Counted from the stretch's first letter, positions 1-9,799 are shown. The stretch is DNA of 53,568 bases from CAWAMD01 sp963783045 (GCA_963783045.1 CAWAMD010000010.1:1-53568); one strand, 5' to 3'. The notes: generated from the sequence alone by a model not told the origin. Numbers and translations are program-made.

Positions 1-1
1 C

Positions 2-457
2 CAGGACGTGCGGCGGCTGACGAACCGGTCACTGTCGGTCCGCGGGATCGTCGCGACGATGTTCGACTCGCGGACGAAGCACAGCAAGGAGGTCCTGCGC
101 GACCTCCTGGCCCGCTACGACCTGCCGCTCATCGGTCCGCCGGTCCGCAAGTCCGTGCGGTTCGCCGAGGCACCGACGGGCGGTCAGAGCCTGCTGCACG
201 CCGGTGTCGACGTGCCCGGCGCCGCGGCCTACCGGGCGATCGCCCGCGAGCTGCTCGGGATGGCGCCCGACCAGGACCTCCTCGACGAGGCGGGCTGGGA
301 CGAGGCCCGTCGCGACGATGTCCTCGGCGGGCTGCAGGAGCGCGACGAGACCGACGACGCGGCCGGTGGCGAGGCCGCCGACGACGAGGTCGCGGTCATC
401 GACATCGACGGCGACAAGTCTCGCCGGCGCCGGGTGAAGGAGCGCAACCGTGGCTGA
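2..457 (+). CDS. parA: ParA/Soj-family partition ATPase, C-terminal part (5' truncated)
   Basis: The reading frame is open from base 2, so the gene enters from outside the window; 151 residues are visible. The sequence TMFDSRTKHSKEVL followed by RKSVRFAEAP and a GAxAYRxIAREL segment matches the C-terminal third of ParA/Soj ATPases (deviant Walker family), which sort chromosomes or plasmids. The Walker A region lies upstream and cannot be seen. The last 50 residues form an acidic tail ending in a basic RRRRVKERNRG. The stop overlaps the next gene by 8 bp, so the two are probably co-transcribed. Whether this is the chromosomal ParA or a ScpA/ScpB-associated paralogue cannot be decided here. Confidence 0.85.
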   Translation, partial: QDVRRLTNRSLSVRGIVATMFDSRTKHSKEVLRDLLARYDLPLIGPPVRKSVRFAEAPTGGQSLLHAGVDVPGAAAYRAIARELLGMAPDQDLLDEAGWDEARRDDVLGGLQERDETDDAAGGEAADDEVAVIDIDGDKSRRRRVKERNRG

Positions 458-775
458 ACCGAACCCCCGCTTCGACCGCGTCCGTGCACCGGACCCGGCC
501 CGCCCCTCACGGCGCGACCAGGCCGGCAAGGAGGCTCTCTACTCCACGGCCCCGGGCGCACCGCCGTCGGCGCATGTGCTCGTGGTGTGTCCACGGTGCG
601 ACGTTCGAGACGGGGCTGCGCTATCTCGAGGTGGCGAAGCTCCTGAAGCCACCGTTCATCTACATCCCGATGACCCGGCTGCTGTGGGGCAGGTGCCCGA
701 CCTGCGAGCGCCGCGCATGGCTGGACGTTCCGGCCGGGACAGGCGCTGCGAGCCCTGCTCGGCCGCGACGAGTGA
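450..775 (+). CDS. Small CxxC conserved hypothetical protein, two +1 frame breaks
   Basis: The frame starts at GTG 450 (MAEPNPRFDRVRAP) and overlaps the ParA stop. It then continues only if one extra base is removed near 604-605 (giving CPRCDVETGLRYL) and another at 730-731 (giving AWLDVRPGQALRALL, stop 773-775). The corrected protein is about 107 residues with a CPRC motif and a CPTC motif, suggesting a small zinc ribbon, plus the core LKPPFIYIPMTRLLWGRCPTC. It resembles short actinobacterial proteins of unknown function found beside parA/scpA-type genes. Conservation of both frames around the breaks argues for base-insertion errors rather than decay, but a real pseudogene is possible. Confidence 0.6.
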
Positions 776-789
776 TGCGGACGGTCCCG

Positions 790-2723
790 TCAGGGTAGGT
801 GTTCGACCTTCACCCGCCGGGCCAGCTTCGGGCGGCCCTCGCCGCGGGCCTCCTCGCCGGCCGGGACGGGCACCTCGCTGGCCGGCACCGCCGGGGTGTC
901 ATGGCCACGGCTCGTGTGCGAGCGGCCTCCGCCACGCGACTGCCGGCGCGACCCGGACGACTCGGAGCCGGACGACGACTCCGTCTTCCGGCCACCGCTG
1001 TCACGCTCGGATCGCGATCGGGGCGACCGGCCACGGTCGCGTCCGCCGGAGGATCGCCGGTCCGACGTGCCGTGTCCGGAGGCGTCCTTGCGCGAGTCGC
1101 TCTTGTCCGAGGTGCGCTTGTCCGACGCGCTCCTTGTCCGACGCGCTCTTGTCGGAGGACCCTGATGCGCTCTTGTCCGACGTGCTCTTGTCCGACGACC
1201 CAGCGTCGCGTCCGGTGTCCTCGGGGCGCCGGCGGGCCCGCTTGCGGGCGCCGCCCTCCGGGGCCGTCGCGGTGTCGGTCGATTCGGTCGTGTCGCCGGC
1301 GTCCGCGGCGTCGCCGCCGTCGGCCTTGGTCCGGGTGCGCCGGCGGGTGCGCACGACCTCGGCTGCCTCGTCGCGCTCGCGGCGGCTCGGCGCCTTGGCG
1401 GCCGTGCCGGACTCTCCGCGCCGCTGGGGGCGGCCGCGATTCTTCGAACGGCCGTCGCTGGACCCCTTGGAGCGGCTGCTGCCCCCCGAGGAGCGCTTCG
1501 ACCCGCCCGAGCTGCGGCCGCCGTTGTCGCCGCCGGTGCGCGCGAGGTGGTCCCACGGGGTCTCGTCGGGAAGCTCGAACCGCTCGGTCAGCTCCGGCGA
1601 GGTCGAGAAGACCTCGTCGATGTCGCGGTCGGCGTCGACGGCCTTGCGGATGACGTTGAGCCGGTCCACCTCGTTGAAGGTCGCGAAGGTGACGGCCACG
1701 CCCTCGGCGCCGGCACGGGCGGTCCGCCCGATGCGGTGCAGGTACATCTTCTCGTCGTCGGGGCAGTCGTAGTTCACGACGTGGGTCACGTTCTCGACAT
1801 CGAGGCCACGGGCAGCCACCTCGGTGGCGACGAGCACGTCGGCCTTGCCCTCGCGGAAGCGGTCCATGTTCTTCTCGCGGGTGGCCTGGCGCAGGTCCCC
1901 GTGGATGGCGATGGCGGGGACGCCCAGGTCGCCGAGCTCGGAGACGAGCCGGTCGGCCATGTTCTTCGTACGCGTGAACACGTACACGCTGCCGCGCTCC
2001 GGCGACTGCAGGATGCGGGCCAGCACCCGTGGCTTGTCCATGCGGTGGACGAGGAAGAAGTGCTGCTCGACCGTCGGTGCCACGTCGGACTCGTCGGACG
2101 CAGCGCGCAGGAACGTCGGGTGGGTCATGTAGCGGCGGGCGAGCCGCACGATCTCGTTCGGCATGGTCGCCGAGAACAGCATCGTGTGGCGGTCGTCCCC
2201 GGCGCAGGCCTCGATGAGGCGCTCGACGTTCCGGCAGGAAGCCCATGTCGAGCATCTCGTCCGCCTCGTCCAGGACGAGCTCGGTGACGCGCGAGAGATC
2301 GAGGTTGCCGCGGTTGAGGTGATCGAGGAGGCGCCCGGGGGTCCCCACGACGACGTGGCTGCCTTTGCGCAGCGCGTCGGTCTGCGGGTCGAGCGGCACG
2401 CCACCGTAGACGGGCGTGACCGTCAGGCCGCGCTGGCGTCCGATGGTCAGGTCGTCGGTGACCTGCATGCACAGCTCGCGCGTCGGTGTGATCACGAGCG
2501 CCTGAGTGGCCTGCAGGTCGCGGTCGACCCGATGCAGCAGCGGCAGCCCGAACGCGAGGGTCTTGCCGGTCCCGGTGCGGGCCTGCCCGATCACGTCGGC
2601 GCCCTTGAGCGCCATGGGCAGAGTCAGCTCCTGGATGGGGAAGGGATGGACGATGTCCTGCTCGGTCAGGGCGTCCACGAGTGAGGTGTCGACGCCGAAG
2701 TCGGCGAAGGTCTTGGGTGGCAC
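790..2723 (-). CDS. DEAD-box ATP-dependent RNA helicase with long charged tail, two frame breaks
   Basis: GTG start at 2723 with GAGGA upstream. The protein begins MPPKTFADFGVD and shows the Q-motif region, AxTGTGKT (motif I), PTRELCMQV (Ia), TPGRLLD (Ib), VLDEADEML (II), SATMP (III), VFTRTKNMADRLV (IV), VATEVAARGLDV (V) and HRIGRTARAG (VI), a full two-RecA core. Motif II to III needs removal of one base at 2230-2233; the tail needs one more at about 1132-1133, after which the frame runs to TGA 790-792 (ends RRVKVEHLP). The tail of roughly 230 residues is low-complexity, rich in Ser/Arg/Lys with SDKS repeats, and probably binds RNA, as in CsdA/DeaD-like helicases of cold response and ribosome assembly. 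Convergent with the upstream operon. Confidence 0.85.
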
Positions 2724-2976
2724 GGTATGTGTTGTCCTCGTCGTGCGGCCGCCAGCAGCCGGAAGGCCCGGGCCCCGCCATCGGATCGCCGGTGGGCGTC
2801 CTGATCTGGCGTGCTCCGATGATGCTCCGGCAGGCGGCCGAGCAATGTCGCCGGTGACAGCCGCGCGGATGCGGGCCGATCACGGCGTCGGGAGATGACG
2901 GCAGGGTATCAGCCCGACCGGCTGACCCCCCGGTGGCGCCGTCGCCGCCCTCGGGCATCCACTAGCGTCGGCCGGG

Positions 2977-4821
2977 ATGTGGACAGCAGCGAGCGGACGC
3001 GGTGACGGCCCTGATGCCGGCCGGCCGGACGCGTCCGGCCGGCCGCCCGGCGACGAGACGCCGTCGGCCGAGAGCCTCGTGGCCCGCACCGCGACGCTGG
3101 TCGAGCGCTACGTCGACCGGGTCGTGGCCGACGATCCCGTGGAGGCGACCCTGCTCGGCGACCACCGCCGCGACGGCGAGCTTCCCGAGCTCACGCCGTC
3201 GGCCCTCGACGCGCGCGTCCGCCACCTCGACGGCATGCACGCCGACGCGGTCGCGCTCCATGCCGAGGCGATGACGGGGCGATCGGAGGCGTCCCGCGAG
3301 GCGGCCGGCGACCTGCGGCTGCTGATCGACACGCTGGACGCGAAGCTGTTCCACCTGCGTGAGCGTCCGCGCTTCGAGCTCGACCCCCTCGTGGCGCTCG
3401 ACCTCGTCGGCGACGGGCTGTGGGAGCTCCTGCGGCCGCACCCCGACCGGACGGCTTCCGACCGCGAGGATCCCGCGGCCCGGCCCCGCGCCGCCGTCGC
3501 CCGTGCCGCCGGCGTCCCGCAGCTGCTCGAGCAGGCCGGGCGGCTGCTCGAGACCGCGCCGCGTCCCCACCTCGCCGTGGCGCTGGGGCGACTCGACGGG
3601 CTCCTCGCACTGGTTCGCGAGACCCTTCCCGCCTCGGCTGCAGCCCATGGCCTCGGCCCCGCTGACGTTGACGCCGCGGCAGGTGCCGCCTCCGAGGCGA
3701 TCGAGGCCTTCGGTGCGCTGCTCCACGAGCTCGCCGACGAGCCGCCGGCCGACTGGCGCCTCGGACCGGTGCTGCACCGGCGGGTCCTGCGCACGGCCGT
3801 CGGTGCGGACCTCACCGTCGACGCCATCGTCCAGCGGGCCCAGGCCGGGCTGGCCCGGACCCGGGCGGAGCTCGACGAGGTCGCCGCGCGCGTGTGGCCG
3901 GCGTGGTTCACGGGCGAGCGCCGCCCCGACGACCCCCGCGAGTGCACCCGGCGCGTGATCGCCGCGGTCGCCGACGACGTTGTCGAGCGCACCGCGTTCG
4001 TGGACGAGGCGGGTCGGGCACTCGACGACGCCCGCGCGTTCTGCGCCGAGGCCGCCATCGTCGACCTCCCGCCGGAGGGCTCCTGCCGGCTGCGCGAGGT
4101 GCCCCCCTTCCAGCAGGGGCTCTACCCGGCCTACGTGCAGCCGGCCCCGCCGCTCGAGCCGGGAGGCGCCACGATGTACCTCTCGCCCGTCCCGTCGCGC
4201 TGGAGCCGCCGGCGCGCGGCGTCGTTCCTGCGCGAGTACAACCGGACGATGCTGCGCTCCCTCGCCGTCCACGAGGCCTATCCGGGCCACGTGGTGCAGC
4301 TGCTCCACGCCGCGCAGCATCCGCGGCTGGCGCGCCGGCTGCTGCACAGCACCGCCTTCGCCGAGGGGTGGGCCGTGTACGCCGAGCGCCTCATGGTCGA
4401 CCACGGGTTCGGTGACGACGCCCACCGGGTCGTCCAGCTGAAGATGCGCCTGCGCATCGTCACGAACGCGCTCCTCGACATCGGCATGCACACCGGCGAC
4501 CTCGACGGCTCCGCCGCCCGCCGGCTGCTGACCGAGCAGGCGTTCCAGGAGGACGCCGAGGTCCGCGGGAAGCTGGTGCGTGCCCAGATCACCGCCGGGC
4601 AGCTGTGCGCCTACTTCGTCGGGGGCACGGAGGTCGAGACGCTGCGGGCCGAGGTGCAGGCTGCGCGCGGGGACGCTTTCGAGGAACGCGCGTTCCACCG
4701 GCAGGTCCTCTCGCACGGCACGCCGCCGGTGTCCGTGCTCCGCAGCGCGCTGCTCGCCCCGGACGCCGGACCGGTGGAGCGACGCCCCTTCGGCGGTCTC
4801 GGCGTGCAGCGCACCGACTAG
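2977..4821 (+). CDS. DUF885 family protein (M32-like metallohydrolase fold)
   Basis: 614 residues, the usual size for DUF885. Diagnostic motifs lie in the C-terminal half: HEAYPGH at residues 432-438 and EGWAVYAE starting near residue 463, which together resemble a zincin HExxH-plus-Glu site. The N-terminal 30 residues are Gly/Pro/Asp-rich and contain a long DNA palindrome, so the true start may be further in, for example GTG 3079. ATG 2977 is preceded by a -10-like TAGCGT at 2963-2968, only 8 bp away, consistent with a leaderless message. DUF885 proteins are proposed peptidases; the substrate is unknown. The gene stands alone, divergent from the helicase. Confidence 0.85.
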   Translation: MWTAASGRGDGPDAGRPDASGRPPGDETPSAESLVARTATLVERYVDRVVADDPVEATLLGDHRRDGELPELTPSALDARVRHLDGMHADAVALHAEAMTGRSEASREAAGDLRLLIDTLDAKLFHLRERPRFELDPLVALDLVGDGLWELLRPHPDRTASDREDPAARPRAAVARAAGVPQLLEQAGRLLETAPRPHLAVALGRLDGLLALVRETLPASAAAHGLGPADVDAAAGAASEAIEAFGALLHELADEPPADWRLGPVLHRRVLRTAVGADLTVDAIVQRAQAGLARTRAELDEVAARVWPAWFTGERRPDDPRECTRRVIAAVADDVVERTAFVDEAGRALDDARAFCAEAAIVDLPPEGSCRLREVPPFQQGLYPAYVQPAPPLEPGGATMYLSPVPSRWSRRRAASFLREYNRTMLRSLAVHEAYPGHVVQLLHAAQHPRLARRLLHSTAFAEGWAVYAERLMVDHGFGDDAHRVVQLKMRLRIVTNALLDIGMHTGDLDGSAARRLLTEQAFQEDAEVRGKLVRAQITAGQLCAYFVGGTEVETLRAEVQAARGDAFEERAFHRQVLSHGTPPVSVLRSALLAPDAGPVERRPFGGLGVQRTD

Positions 4822-4951
4822 GGTTGGAGCTGCCCGGCCCCGCCGCCGATCGCGACCCGGTCGACACCGCCGGCCGACACGGCGGGCGGCGAGGGACCCC
4901 GACCCGACGCGGTGAGACGCATGCCGCGTCACGTCTCCCGAGGAGTATCCC

Positions 4952-6193
4952 GTGACCTTCAGTCTCGCCCTCACCGAAGAGCAGGAGCAGGCGCGCAGCT
5001 GGGCGCACGACTTCGCCGTGGGGGAGATGCGGGAGCGGGAGGTGGACGGCCTCCCCGCCCACCGCTACTACGACGAGCACGAGGAGTTCCCCTGGGAGAC
5101 CGTCAAGAAGGCGGCCGAGATCGGGCTCTACGGGCTCGACTACTACTCGATGGCCGGTGAGGACCCCACGGGCATCACCTCGGCGCTGATCCTCGAGGAG
5201 ATCTTCTGGGGGTGCGCCGGCATGGGGCTCTCGATCTTCGGGTCGGGGCTCGCGCTGGCGGGCCTCGCCTCGGCGGGCACGGGCGACCAGATCGGGGAGT
5301 GGGCGCCGCGGATCTTCGGGACGCCCGACGACCCGAAGGTGGGCGCCTACGCGGTGTCCGAGCCGGGAGCCGGATCCGACGTGTCGCGTATCCGCACCCG
5401 TGCCGAGAAGGTCGACGGCGGCTGGCTGCTCAACGGCGAGAAGATCTGGATCACCAACGGTGGGATCGCCGACGTGCACATCGTCGTCGCGACCGTCGAC
5501 CCGAAGCTCGGCCACCGCGGTCAGGCGTCGTTCATCGTCACCTCTGACATGGACGGGTTCACCCAGACGAAGAAGGTGAAGAAGCTCGGGATCCGGGCCT
5601 CGCACACGGCCGAGCTGGCGTTCCAGGACGTGTTCGTGCCCGACGAGAACCTGCTCGGCGGCCAGGAGAAGCTCGAGGCGAAGATCGAGGCCGCCAAGAA
5701 CCCGGAGAAGGCGAAGAAGTCGAAGTCCGGGGCGTTGTCGACCTTCGAGATGACGCGCCCCATCGTCGGCATCCAGGCCGTCGGGATCGCGCGCGCCGCG
5801 TTCGAGTCGTCCGTGCGCTACGCCATGCAGCGCGAGACCTTCGGCGTCCCGATCATCCGGCACCAGGCCATCTCCTTCAAGCTCGCGGACATGGCCACCG
5901 AGATCGACGCGGCGCGACTGCTGTGCTGGCGGGGGATCAACATGGGCTCGACGCTGACCCCGTTCAAGTACGGGGAGGGCTCGATGGCGAAGCTCAAGGC
6001 GGGACGGGTCGCGGTCTGGGCCACGGACGAGGCGATCCAGATCCACGGCGGCTTCGGCTACAGCCGCGAGTTCGACGTCGAGAAGTGGCACCGCGACGCG
6101 AAGATCTACGAGATCTTCGAGGGCACGAAGGAGATCCAGCAGCTCGTCATCGGCCGGCAGGTGGCGCGAGCCTTCGGAGGCACGAGCGCCTAG
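4952..6193 (+). CDS. Acyl-CoA dehydrogenase
   Basis: 413 residues from GTG 4952, with AGGAG seven bases upstream. It carries the family signatures AYAVSEPGAGSD (FAD/substrate loop), WITNGG, the RxxFG segment RETFGVPI, QIHGGFGYSREFDVEK and IYEIFEGTKEIQQL; Glu390 in EGT is at the position of the catalytic base. These FAD enzymes introduce the alpha-beta double bond in acyl-CoA and pass electrons to ETF. An unusual Lys/Glu-rich insert (KLEAKIEAAKNPEKAKKSKSG) sits between the middle beta domain and the C-terminal helical domain. Chain-length preference cannot be read from sequence. Its stop overlaps the convergent gene at 6190. Confidence 0.93.
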   Translation: MTFSLALTEEQEQARSWAHDFAVGEMREREVDGLPAHRYYDEHEEFPWETVKKAAEIGLYGLDYYSMAGEDPTGITSALILEEIFWGCAGMGLSIFGSGLALAGLASAGTGDQIGEWAPRIFGTPDDPKVGAYAVSEPGAGSDVSRIRTRAEKVDGGWLLNGEKIWITNGGIADVHIVVATVDPKLGHRGQASFIVTSDMDGFTQTKKVKKLGIRASHTAELAFQDVFVPDENLLGGQEKLEAKIEAAKNPEKAKKSKSGALSTFEMTRPIVGIQAVGIARAAFESSVRYAMQRETFGVPIIRHQAISFKLADMATEIDAARLLCWRGINMGSTLTPFKYGEGSMAKLKAGRVAVWATDEAIQIHGGFGYSREFDVEKWHRDAKIYEIFEGTKEIQQLVIGRQVARAFGGTSA

Positions 6194-6681
6194 CTGACGT
6201 CCGGGCCGTCCGCCCCGCCGGTCCCGTTCACACGGGGCCGGCGCTGTGCGAAGGGGTCGAGCGCCCGTCGGCCCTCGGCGACCAGCGCCATGGCCTGCGA
6301 GGGGCTCATGGTCACGGGGCCGCTGCGCTCGTCGAGCCGCTCCTCGTGGACCCGAACGTCCCGGTCCGGATCGGCCGCCCGATCGGGATCAGCCGCCCGA
6401 TCGGGACCAGCCGTCCCGTCGGGACCGGTCGCCCGACCGAGGTCAGCCGCGAGACCTCCGTCGGCCACCCGTTCGGCGACGGCGACCGCCGCCTTCTGCG
6501 AGGGCTCGACGCCGTCGAAGACTCGCTCCAGCGCCGCCCCCGCGTGGCTGGTCGGGGCTGCCGACGGTGGGGGCACGTCGCGGTTGCGCCGACGGCCGAA
6601 GGGGAGCCATCGGCGGCGACGCGATCCACCGTCGGTGGGTGCCTTCCGTCCCAACACCATCACCCTCGGTTCTCGGCGCAT
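6190..6681 (-). CDS. Hypothetical basic/acidic repeat protein
   Basis: 163 residues if ATG 6681 is used; ATG 6660 (MVLGRKAPTDGG) is an equally plausible start. The N-terminus is strongly basic (RRRRWLPFGRRRNRD), followed by a Pro/Ala stretch, an amphipathic segment (ALERVFDGVEPSQKAAVAVAERVADGG), a short repeat of DRAADPD units encoded by GATCGGxC-type DNA repeats, and a C-terminal MSPSQAMALVAEGRRALDPFAQRRP segment that looks structured. No signal peptide or known domain is recognised. It overlaps the acyl-CoA dehydrogenase stop by 4 bp and lies about 80 bp downstream of the next minus-strand gene, so it may be the last gene of that transcript. Confidence 0.5.
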   Translation of the reverse strand: MRREPRVMVLGRKAPTDGGSRRRRWLPFGRRRNRDVPPPSAAPTSHAGAALERVFDGVEPSQKAAVAVAERVADGGLAADLGRATGPDGTAGPDRAADPDRAADPDRDVRVHEERLDERSGPVTMSPSQAMALVAEGRRALDPFAQRRPRVNGTGGADGPDVS

Positions 6682-6764
6682 CACGGAGCGTACACGGACG
6701 CGTCGGCCGGGGCGGCCGCGACGGCCGGGGCGTGGCGCCGGTCGCCAAGGTTTACGGTGCGACG

Positions 6765-8483
6765 TCAGTCGACCTTGATCGTCTCGTCACGGGCGAGCGC
6801 GGCATCCGCGTCGAGCAGGGCCCCGGCGGGCTCGAGCAGGTCGAGCCCCCACCCGGCGAACCGGCGCGCCACCGCGAGCCCGCGGCCGTCACGGCGCGCG
6901 TCGAGGTCATGCTGTGCCTGCGCGACGAGCAGCGACGCCTGATGCGCCTTGCCGAGGGTCATCGCCCACCGGCGGGCACCGTGCTGAACGGCCTCGAGCC
7001 CGGCGCCGGAGAGCCCCTCGCCGACCCACGCGGCCGCGTGCTCGGCCGCGTCGATCGCCTGCCGGCCGATGGCGACCAGCTCCGGGTGGGTGGCCGCCCG
7101 CGCCTGGGTGCGGATCTCCTCGACGAGCGGCGCCAGGGCGTTCTCGCGCTGCAGAGCCCGCAGGGTGTCGAGCGCGAGGACGTTCGTGGTCCCCTCCCAG
7201 ATCGGCAGGACCTGGGCGTCGCGCAACAGGACCGGGATGTGGGTGTTCTCGATGTAGCCGTTGCCGCCGAAGGCCTCGAGCGACTCGGAGGCGGCGGCGA
7301 TGCCCTGCTTCCCGGTGAGCAGCTTCGTGATCGGCAGCATCATGCGCAGCACCAGCGTCTCGGCGTCGGTCGCGACGCCGGCCTCCTCACGGCCGAGCAG
7401 CTCGACGGCCCGGAACGCGTGCTGCATCGCCGCCTCGTGGGTCACGCGCAGCTCGGTGAGGGTCGCCTGGTGCAGCGGCTGGTCGATGAGCCGGCGGCCG
7501 AAGGCGACCCGACGCGTGGCGTAGTCACGGGCCAGGGCCAGCCCGCGGCGCATGCCGGCGGCGGCGATCGTCGAGTTCCACAGGCGCGTCATGACGAGCA
7601 TCGGCGTGATGTTCTTCGTGCCGTTGGCCGGCTCGGACACGAGGTGCGCGACCGCGCCGTCGAGCGCGAGCTCGGCGGTGGGCATCTGCCGCGTCCCGAG
7701 CTTGTCCTTGAGCCGCAGGACCCGGATGTTGTTCAGCCGCCCCGCGTCGTCGTAGACCTCGAGGTAGTACATCGCGAGGCCGCGCCCGCCGGCCGGGTTG
7801 CCCTCGGGGCGTGCCAGCGTGAGTGCCATGTCGGCGGTGATCGCCGAGGTGAACCACTTGGTCCCGGTCAGCCGCCAGGTGTCGCCGCCGTTCTTCACGG
7901 CCGTCGTCTCGGTCAGTCCCACGTCCGAGCCGCCGGTCCGCTCGGTCATCCATTGCCCCGAGGTCCAGAAGGTCGCGGGGTCGCGGCTGGTCAGGTGCGG
8001 GATGGCGCGGTCGATCAGCGCCTGATTGCCGTGGACGAGCAGGGCCTTGGCGGCGCCATCGGTCATCGCCAGCGGGCACGAGTACAGCGCCGAGGAGGGC
8101 CCGTACAGGTAGGCCAGCGCGAACTGGTGGACCCGTGAGAACTCGCCGTGGGTCCGCTCGTACCCGGTGGCCACGACGCCCTTCTCCGCGGCGATCCGAC
8201 CGATCGCGTCCCACGCGGGCGCGGTCTCGACGCGGTCGACGCGGTTGCCCCACTCGTCGAACTGGACGAGGCGCGGCTCGTGCTCCCGGCGGTCCATCTC
8301 GTTGGCGAGATCGAACAGCTCGTTCGCGGTGAGGTGGCCCATCTCGGCCAGCGACGGCGTGATCTCGTCGAGAACCTCCGGTGGGACGACGCGCTCGAGG
8401 TAGGCCCGCAGGGCGTGGTCGTCCTCCCACTCGTCACGCAGACGGGGAGGGTCCTGGAAGAAGCCGGTCTCTTCGACGGTCAC
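6765..8483 (-). CDS. Acyl-CoA dehydrogenase, AidB/ACAD11-like long form
   Basis: 572 residues from GTG 8483. Longer than ordinary acyl-CoA dehydrogenases, with an extra N-terminal alpha domain and a C-terminal extension as in AidB-type members. Motifs: QWMTERTGGSDVG, TGTKWFTSAITADMAL, RVAFGRRLIDQP, ESLEAFGGNGYIEN and LPIWEGTTNVLALD, where the Glu of EGT is in the catalytic position. AidB-like proteins bind FAD and either act on branched acyl-CoAs or protect against alkylating agents; DNA binding cannot be judged here. The last residues before the stop are ETIKVD. It is a second ACAD within 2 kb of the first but on the opposite strand, so co-regulation is not implied. Confidence 0.9.
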   Translation of the reverse strand: MTVEETGFFQDPPRLRDEWEDDHALRAYLERVVPPEVLDEITPSLAEMGHLTANELFDLANEMDRREHEPRLVQFDEWGNRVDRVETAPAWDAIGRIAAEKGVVATGYERTHGEFSRVHQFALAYLYGPSSALYSCPLAMTDGAAKALLVHGNQALIDRAIPHLTSRDPATFWTSGQWMTERTGGSDVGLTETTAVKNGGDTWRLTGTKWFTSAITADMALTLARPEGNPAGGRGLAMYYLEVYDDAGRLNNIRVLRLKDKLGTRQMPTAELALDGAVAHLVSEPANGTKNITPMLVMTRLWNSTIAAAGMRRGLALARDYATRRVAFGRRLIDQPLHQATLTELRVTHEAAMQHAFRAVELLGREEAGVATDAETLVLRMMLPITKLLTGKQGIAAASESLEAFGGNGYIENTHIPVLLRDAQVLPIWEGTTNVLALDTLRALQRENALAPLVEEIRTQARAATHPELVAIGRQAIDAAEHAAAWVGEGLSGAGLEAVQHGARRWAMTLGKAHQASLLVAQAQHDLDARRDGRGLAVARRFAGWGLDLLEPAGALLDADAALARDETIKVD

Positions 8484-8540
8484 GGGTCACCTGCCGGACG
8501 GGAATCGCGGTGCCACGATCGTAACCCGCAGGGGGCGTGG

Positions 8541-8870
8541 CTAGTGGCCCTCGTCCGGCTCGATGCGATGGCCTCGCGCCCGCGCCGACTCGTCGCGTGT
8601 CTGCTCGGACCGGCGGACCAGGTGCTGGGACGCGCCGCGGAGCCGGCGGCTCTCCTCGACGCGGGTGATGGCCCGCTCCACGAGCAGCATCGACCGTTCG
8701 CGCTGGTCCTGCTGGCTGGCGATGTGGCCGAGCAGGTTGCGTGCGTCGCGGAGCGCCGCGAGGTCCCCGCTCGCCGCGGTCACGAGCCGTGTCACCGTGT
8801 CGCTCGAGGCTGCCTCCAGCGCAGCGACGCCCGCGAGATACGCGGACAGAGCGGACACTTCCATGGTCAT
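8541..8870 (-). CDS. Hypothetical helical protein, 109 residues
   Basis: ATG 8870 (MTMEVSALSAYLAGVAALEAASSD) follows a GGGGGA stretch; a longer frame upstream looks non-coding. The protein is predicted all-helical, with an Ala/Leu-rich first half and a heptad-like middle (LRDARNLLGHIASQQDQRERSMLLVERAITRVEES) ending in a charged tail. No Cys, signal peptide or transmembrane helix is visible. No family is recognised. It sits 57 bp upstream of the AidB-like gene on the same strand and downstream of the RNA methyltransferase, so it may be part of a short minus-strand transcription unit. Confidence 0.6.
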   Translation of the reverse strand: MTMEVSALSAYLAGVAALEAASSDTVTRLVTAASGDLAALRDARNLLGHIASQQDQRERSMLLVERAITRVEESRRLRGASQHLVRRSEQTRDESARARGHRIEPDEGH

Positions 8871-8940
8871 CAGTCCCCCAGCGACCGGCGGTCCCAGTGG
8901 TCTGCCGGTCGACTCCCAACCTATGCCCTCCGGTGTGCCG

Positions 8941-9723
8941 TCACCCTGGTCCTTCGATGGCGGCCGGCCCCGGCGGGGCGTAGAGGACGACGGCCACGGC
9001 CGTGGCGAGGTTGAGGCTGGACACGCCGGGGCGCATGGGGATCCCGACGCGGAGCTGCGCCGTCGCGCGCAGGCCGGCACTCAGCCCGCGCCGCTCGGTG
9101 CCGAACGCCAGCAAGCTCCGCGGTGGGAGCACGCCGGCGGCCAGCGGCGTCCCGCCCGGGTCGATCGCGACCAGGGGACGATCGGTGGACGGCAGGTCCG
9201 CGACACGCGCCACGGGCAGGGCGAGCTGCAGTCCCGCTGCACCCCGGACCGCCGTCGGGTGCCAGGGGTCGGCGTCGCCGATCGTGCAGACGCCCGCGGC
9301 GCCGGCCGCCGCCGCGACCCGGACGACGGCGCCGAGGTTGCCGAGGTGGGTCGGATGCTCGACGAGCACGACCGGTGCCGGCGACGGATCCGCGAGCAGG
9401 CCTCGCACGTCCACGGCGGGTCGGGTGGCCACCGCCAGGGCGGGCGACGGCAGGTGGCGGCCGGACATCGCCCGCCAACGCTCGGGATCCACCTCCTCGA
9501 CCAGCGCGGCCGCCCGGTCGGCCACGTCGGGCGCGAGTGAGCGCAGCAGGCCGTCGAGCGCGGCCGCGTCCGGACTCCAGACGGCCTGCACGTCGGCGCC
9601 GAACCGCAGGGCGTGCTTGAGGGCGTGGACCCCCTCGAGCACGACCAGGGAGGCGTCGCGTCGAGCGGCGGCGACCCATCGCGTCACGCCGCCTTCGGGC
9701 TCGTACGGGCTGTGGCCGGTCAT
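8941..9723 (-). CDS. TrmH/SpoU-family RNA 2'-O-methyltransferase
   Basis: 260 residues from ATG 9723, with GAGGA seven bases upstream. The C-terminal half has the three knot motifs of SPOUT methyltransferases in recognisable form: HPTHLGNLGAVVRVAAAAG (motif 1), LLAFGTERRGLS (motif 2) and MRPGVSSLNLATAVAVVLY (motif 3, with the SLN core). The N-terminal portion (VVLEGVHALKHAL) corresponds to the substrate-binding domain. The enzyme uses SAM to methylate ribose in rRNA or tRNA; the exact nucleotide is unknown. Motif 1 has HLGNLG where many homologues have NxGNxG, a modest departure. Confidence 0.85.
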   Translation of the reverse strand: MTGHSPYEPEGGVTRWVAAARRDASLVVLEGVHALKHALRFGADVQAVWSPDAAALDGLLRSLAPDVADRAAALVEEVDPERWRAMSGRHLPSPALAVATRPAVDVRGLLADPSPAPVVLVEHPTHLGNLGAVVRVAAAAGAAGVCTIGDADPWHPTAVRGAAGLQLALPVARVADLPSTDRPLVAIDPGGTPLAAGVLPPRSLLAFGTERRGLSAGLRATAQLRVGIPMRPGVSSLNLATAVAVVLYAPPGPAAIEGPG

Positions 9724-9799
9724 CGGATCCTCGTCATGCGCGATTGACGCCCGGCTCCGTCTGTCCGTGCGGACGACGTGGGCTGGGCGGAGCCGTACC

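Noticed and set aside
6246..8138. Long plus-strand open frame (630 codons).
   Set aside because: It is the antisense of the AidB-like acyl-CoA dehydrogenase; no ribosome site or family likeness. High GC makes such shadows common.
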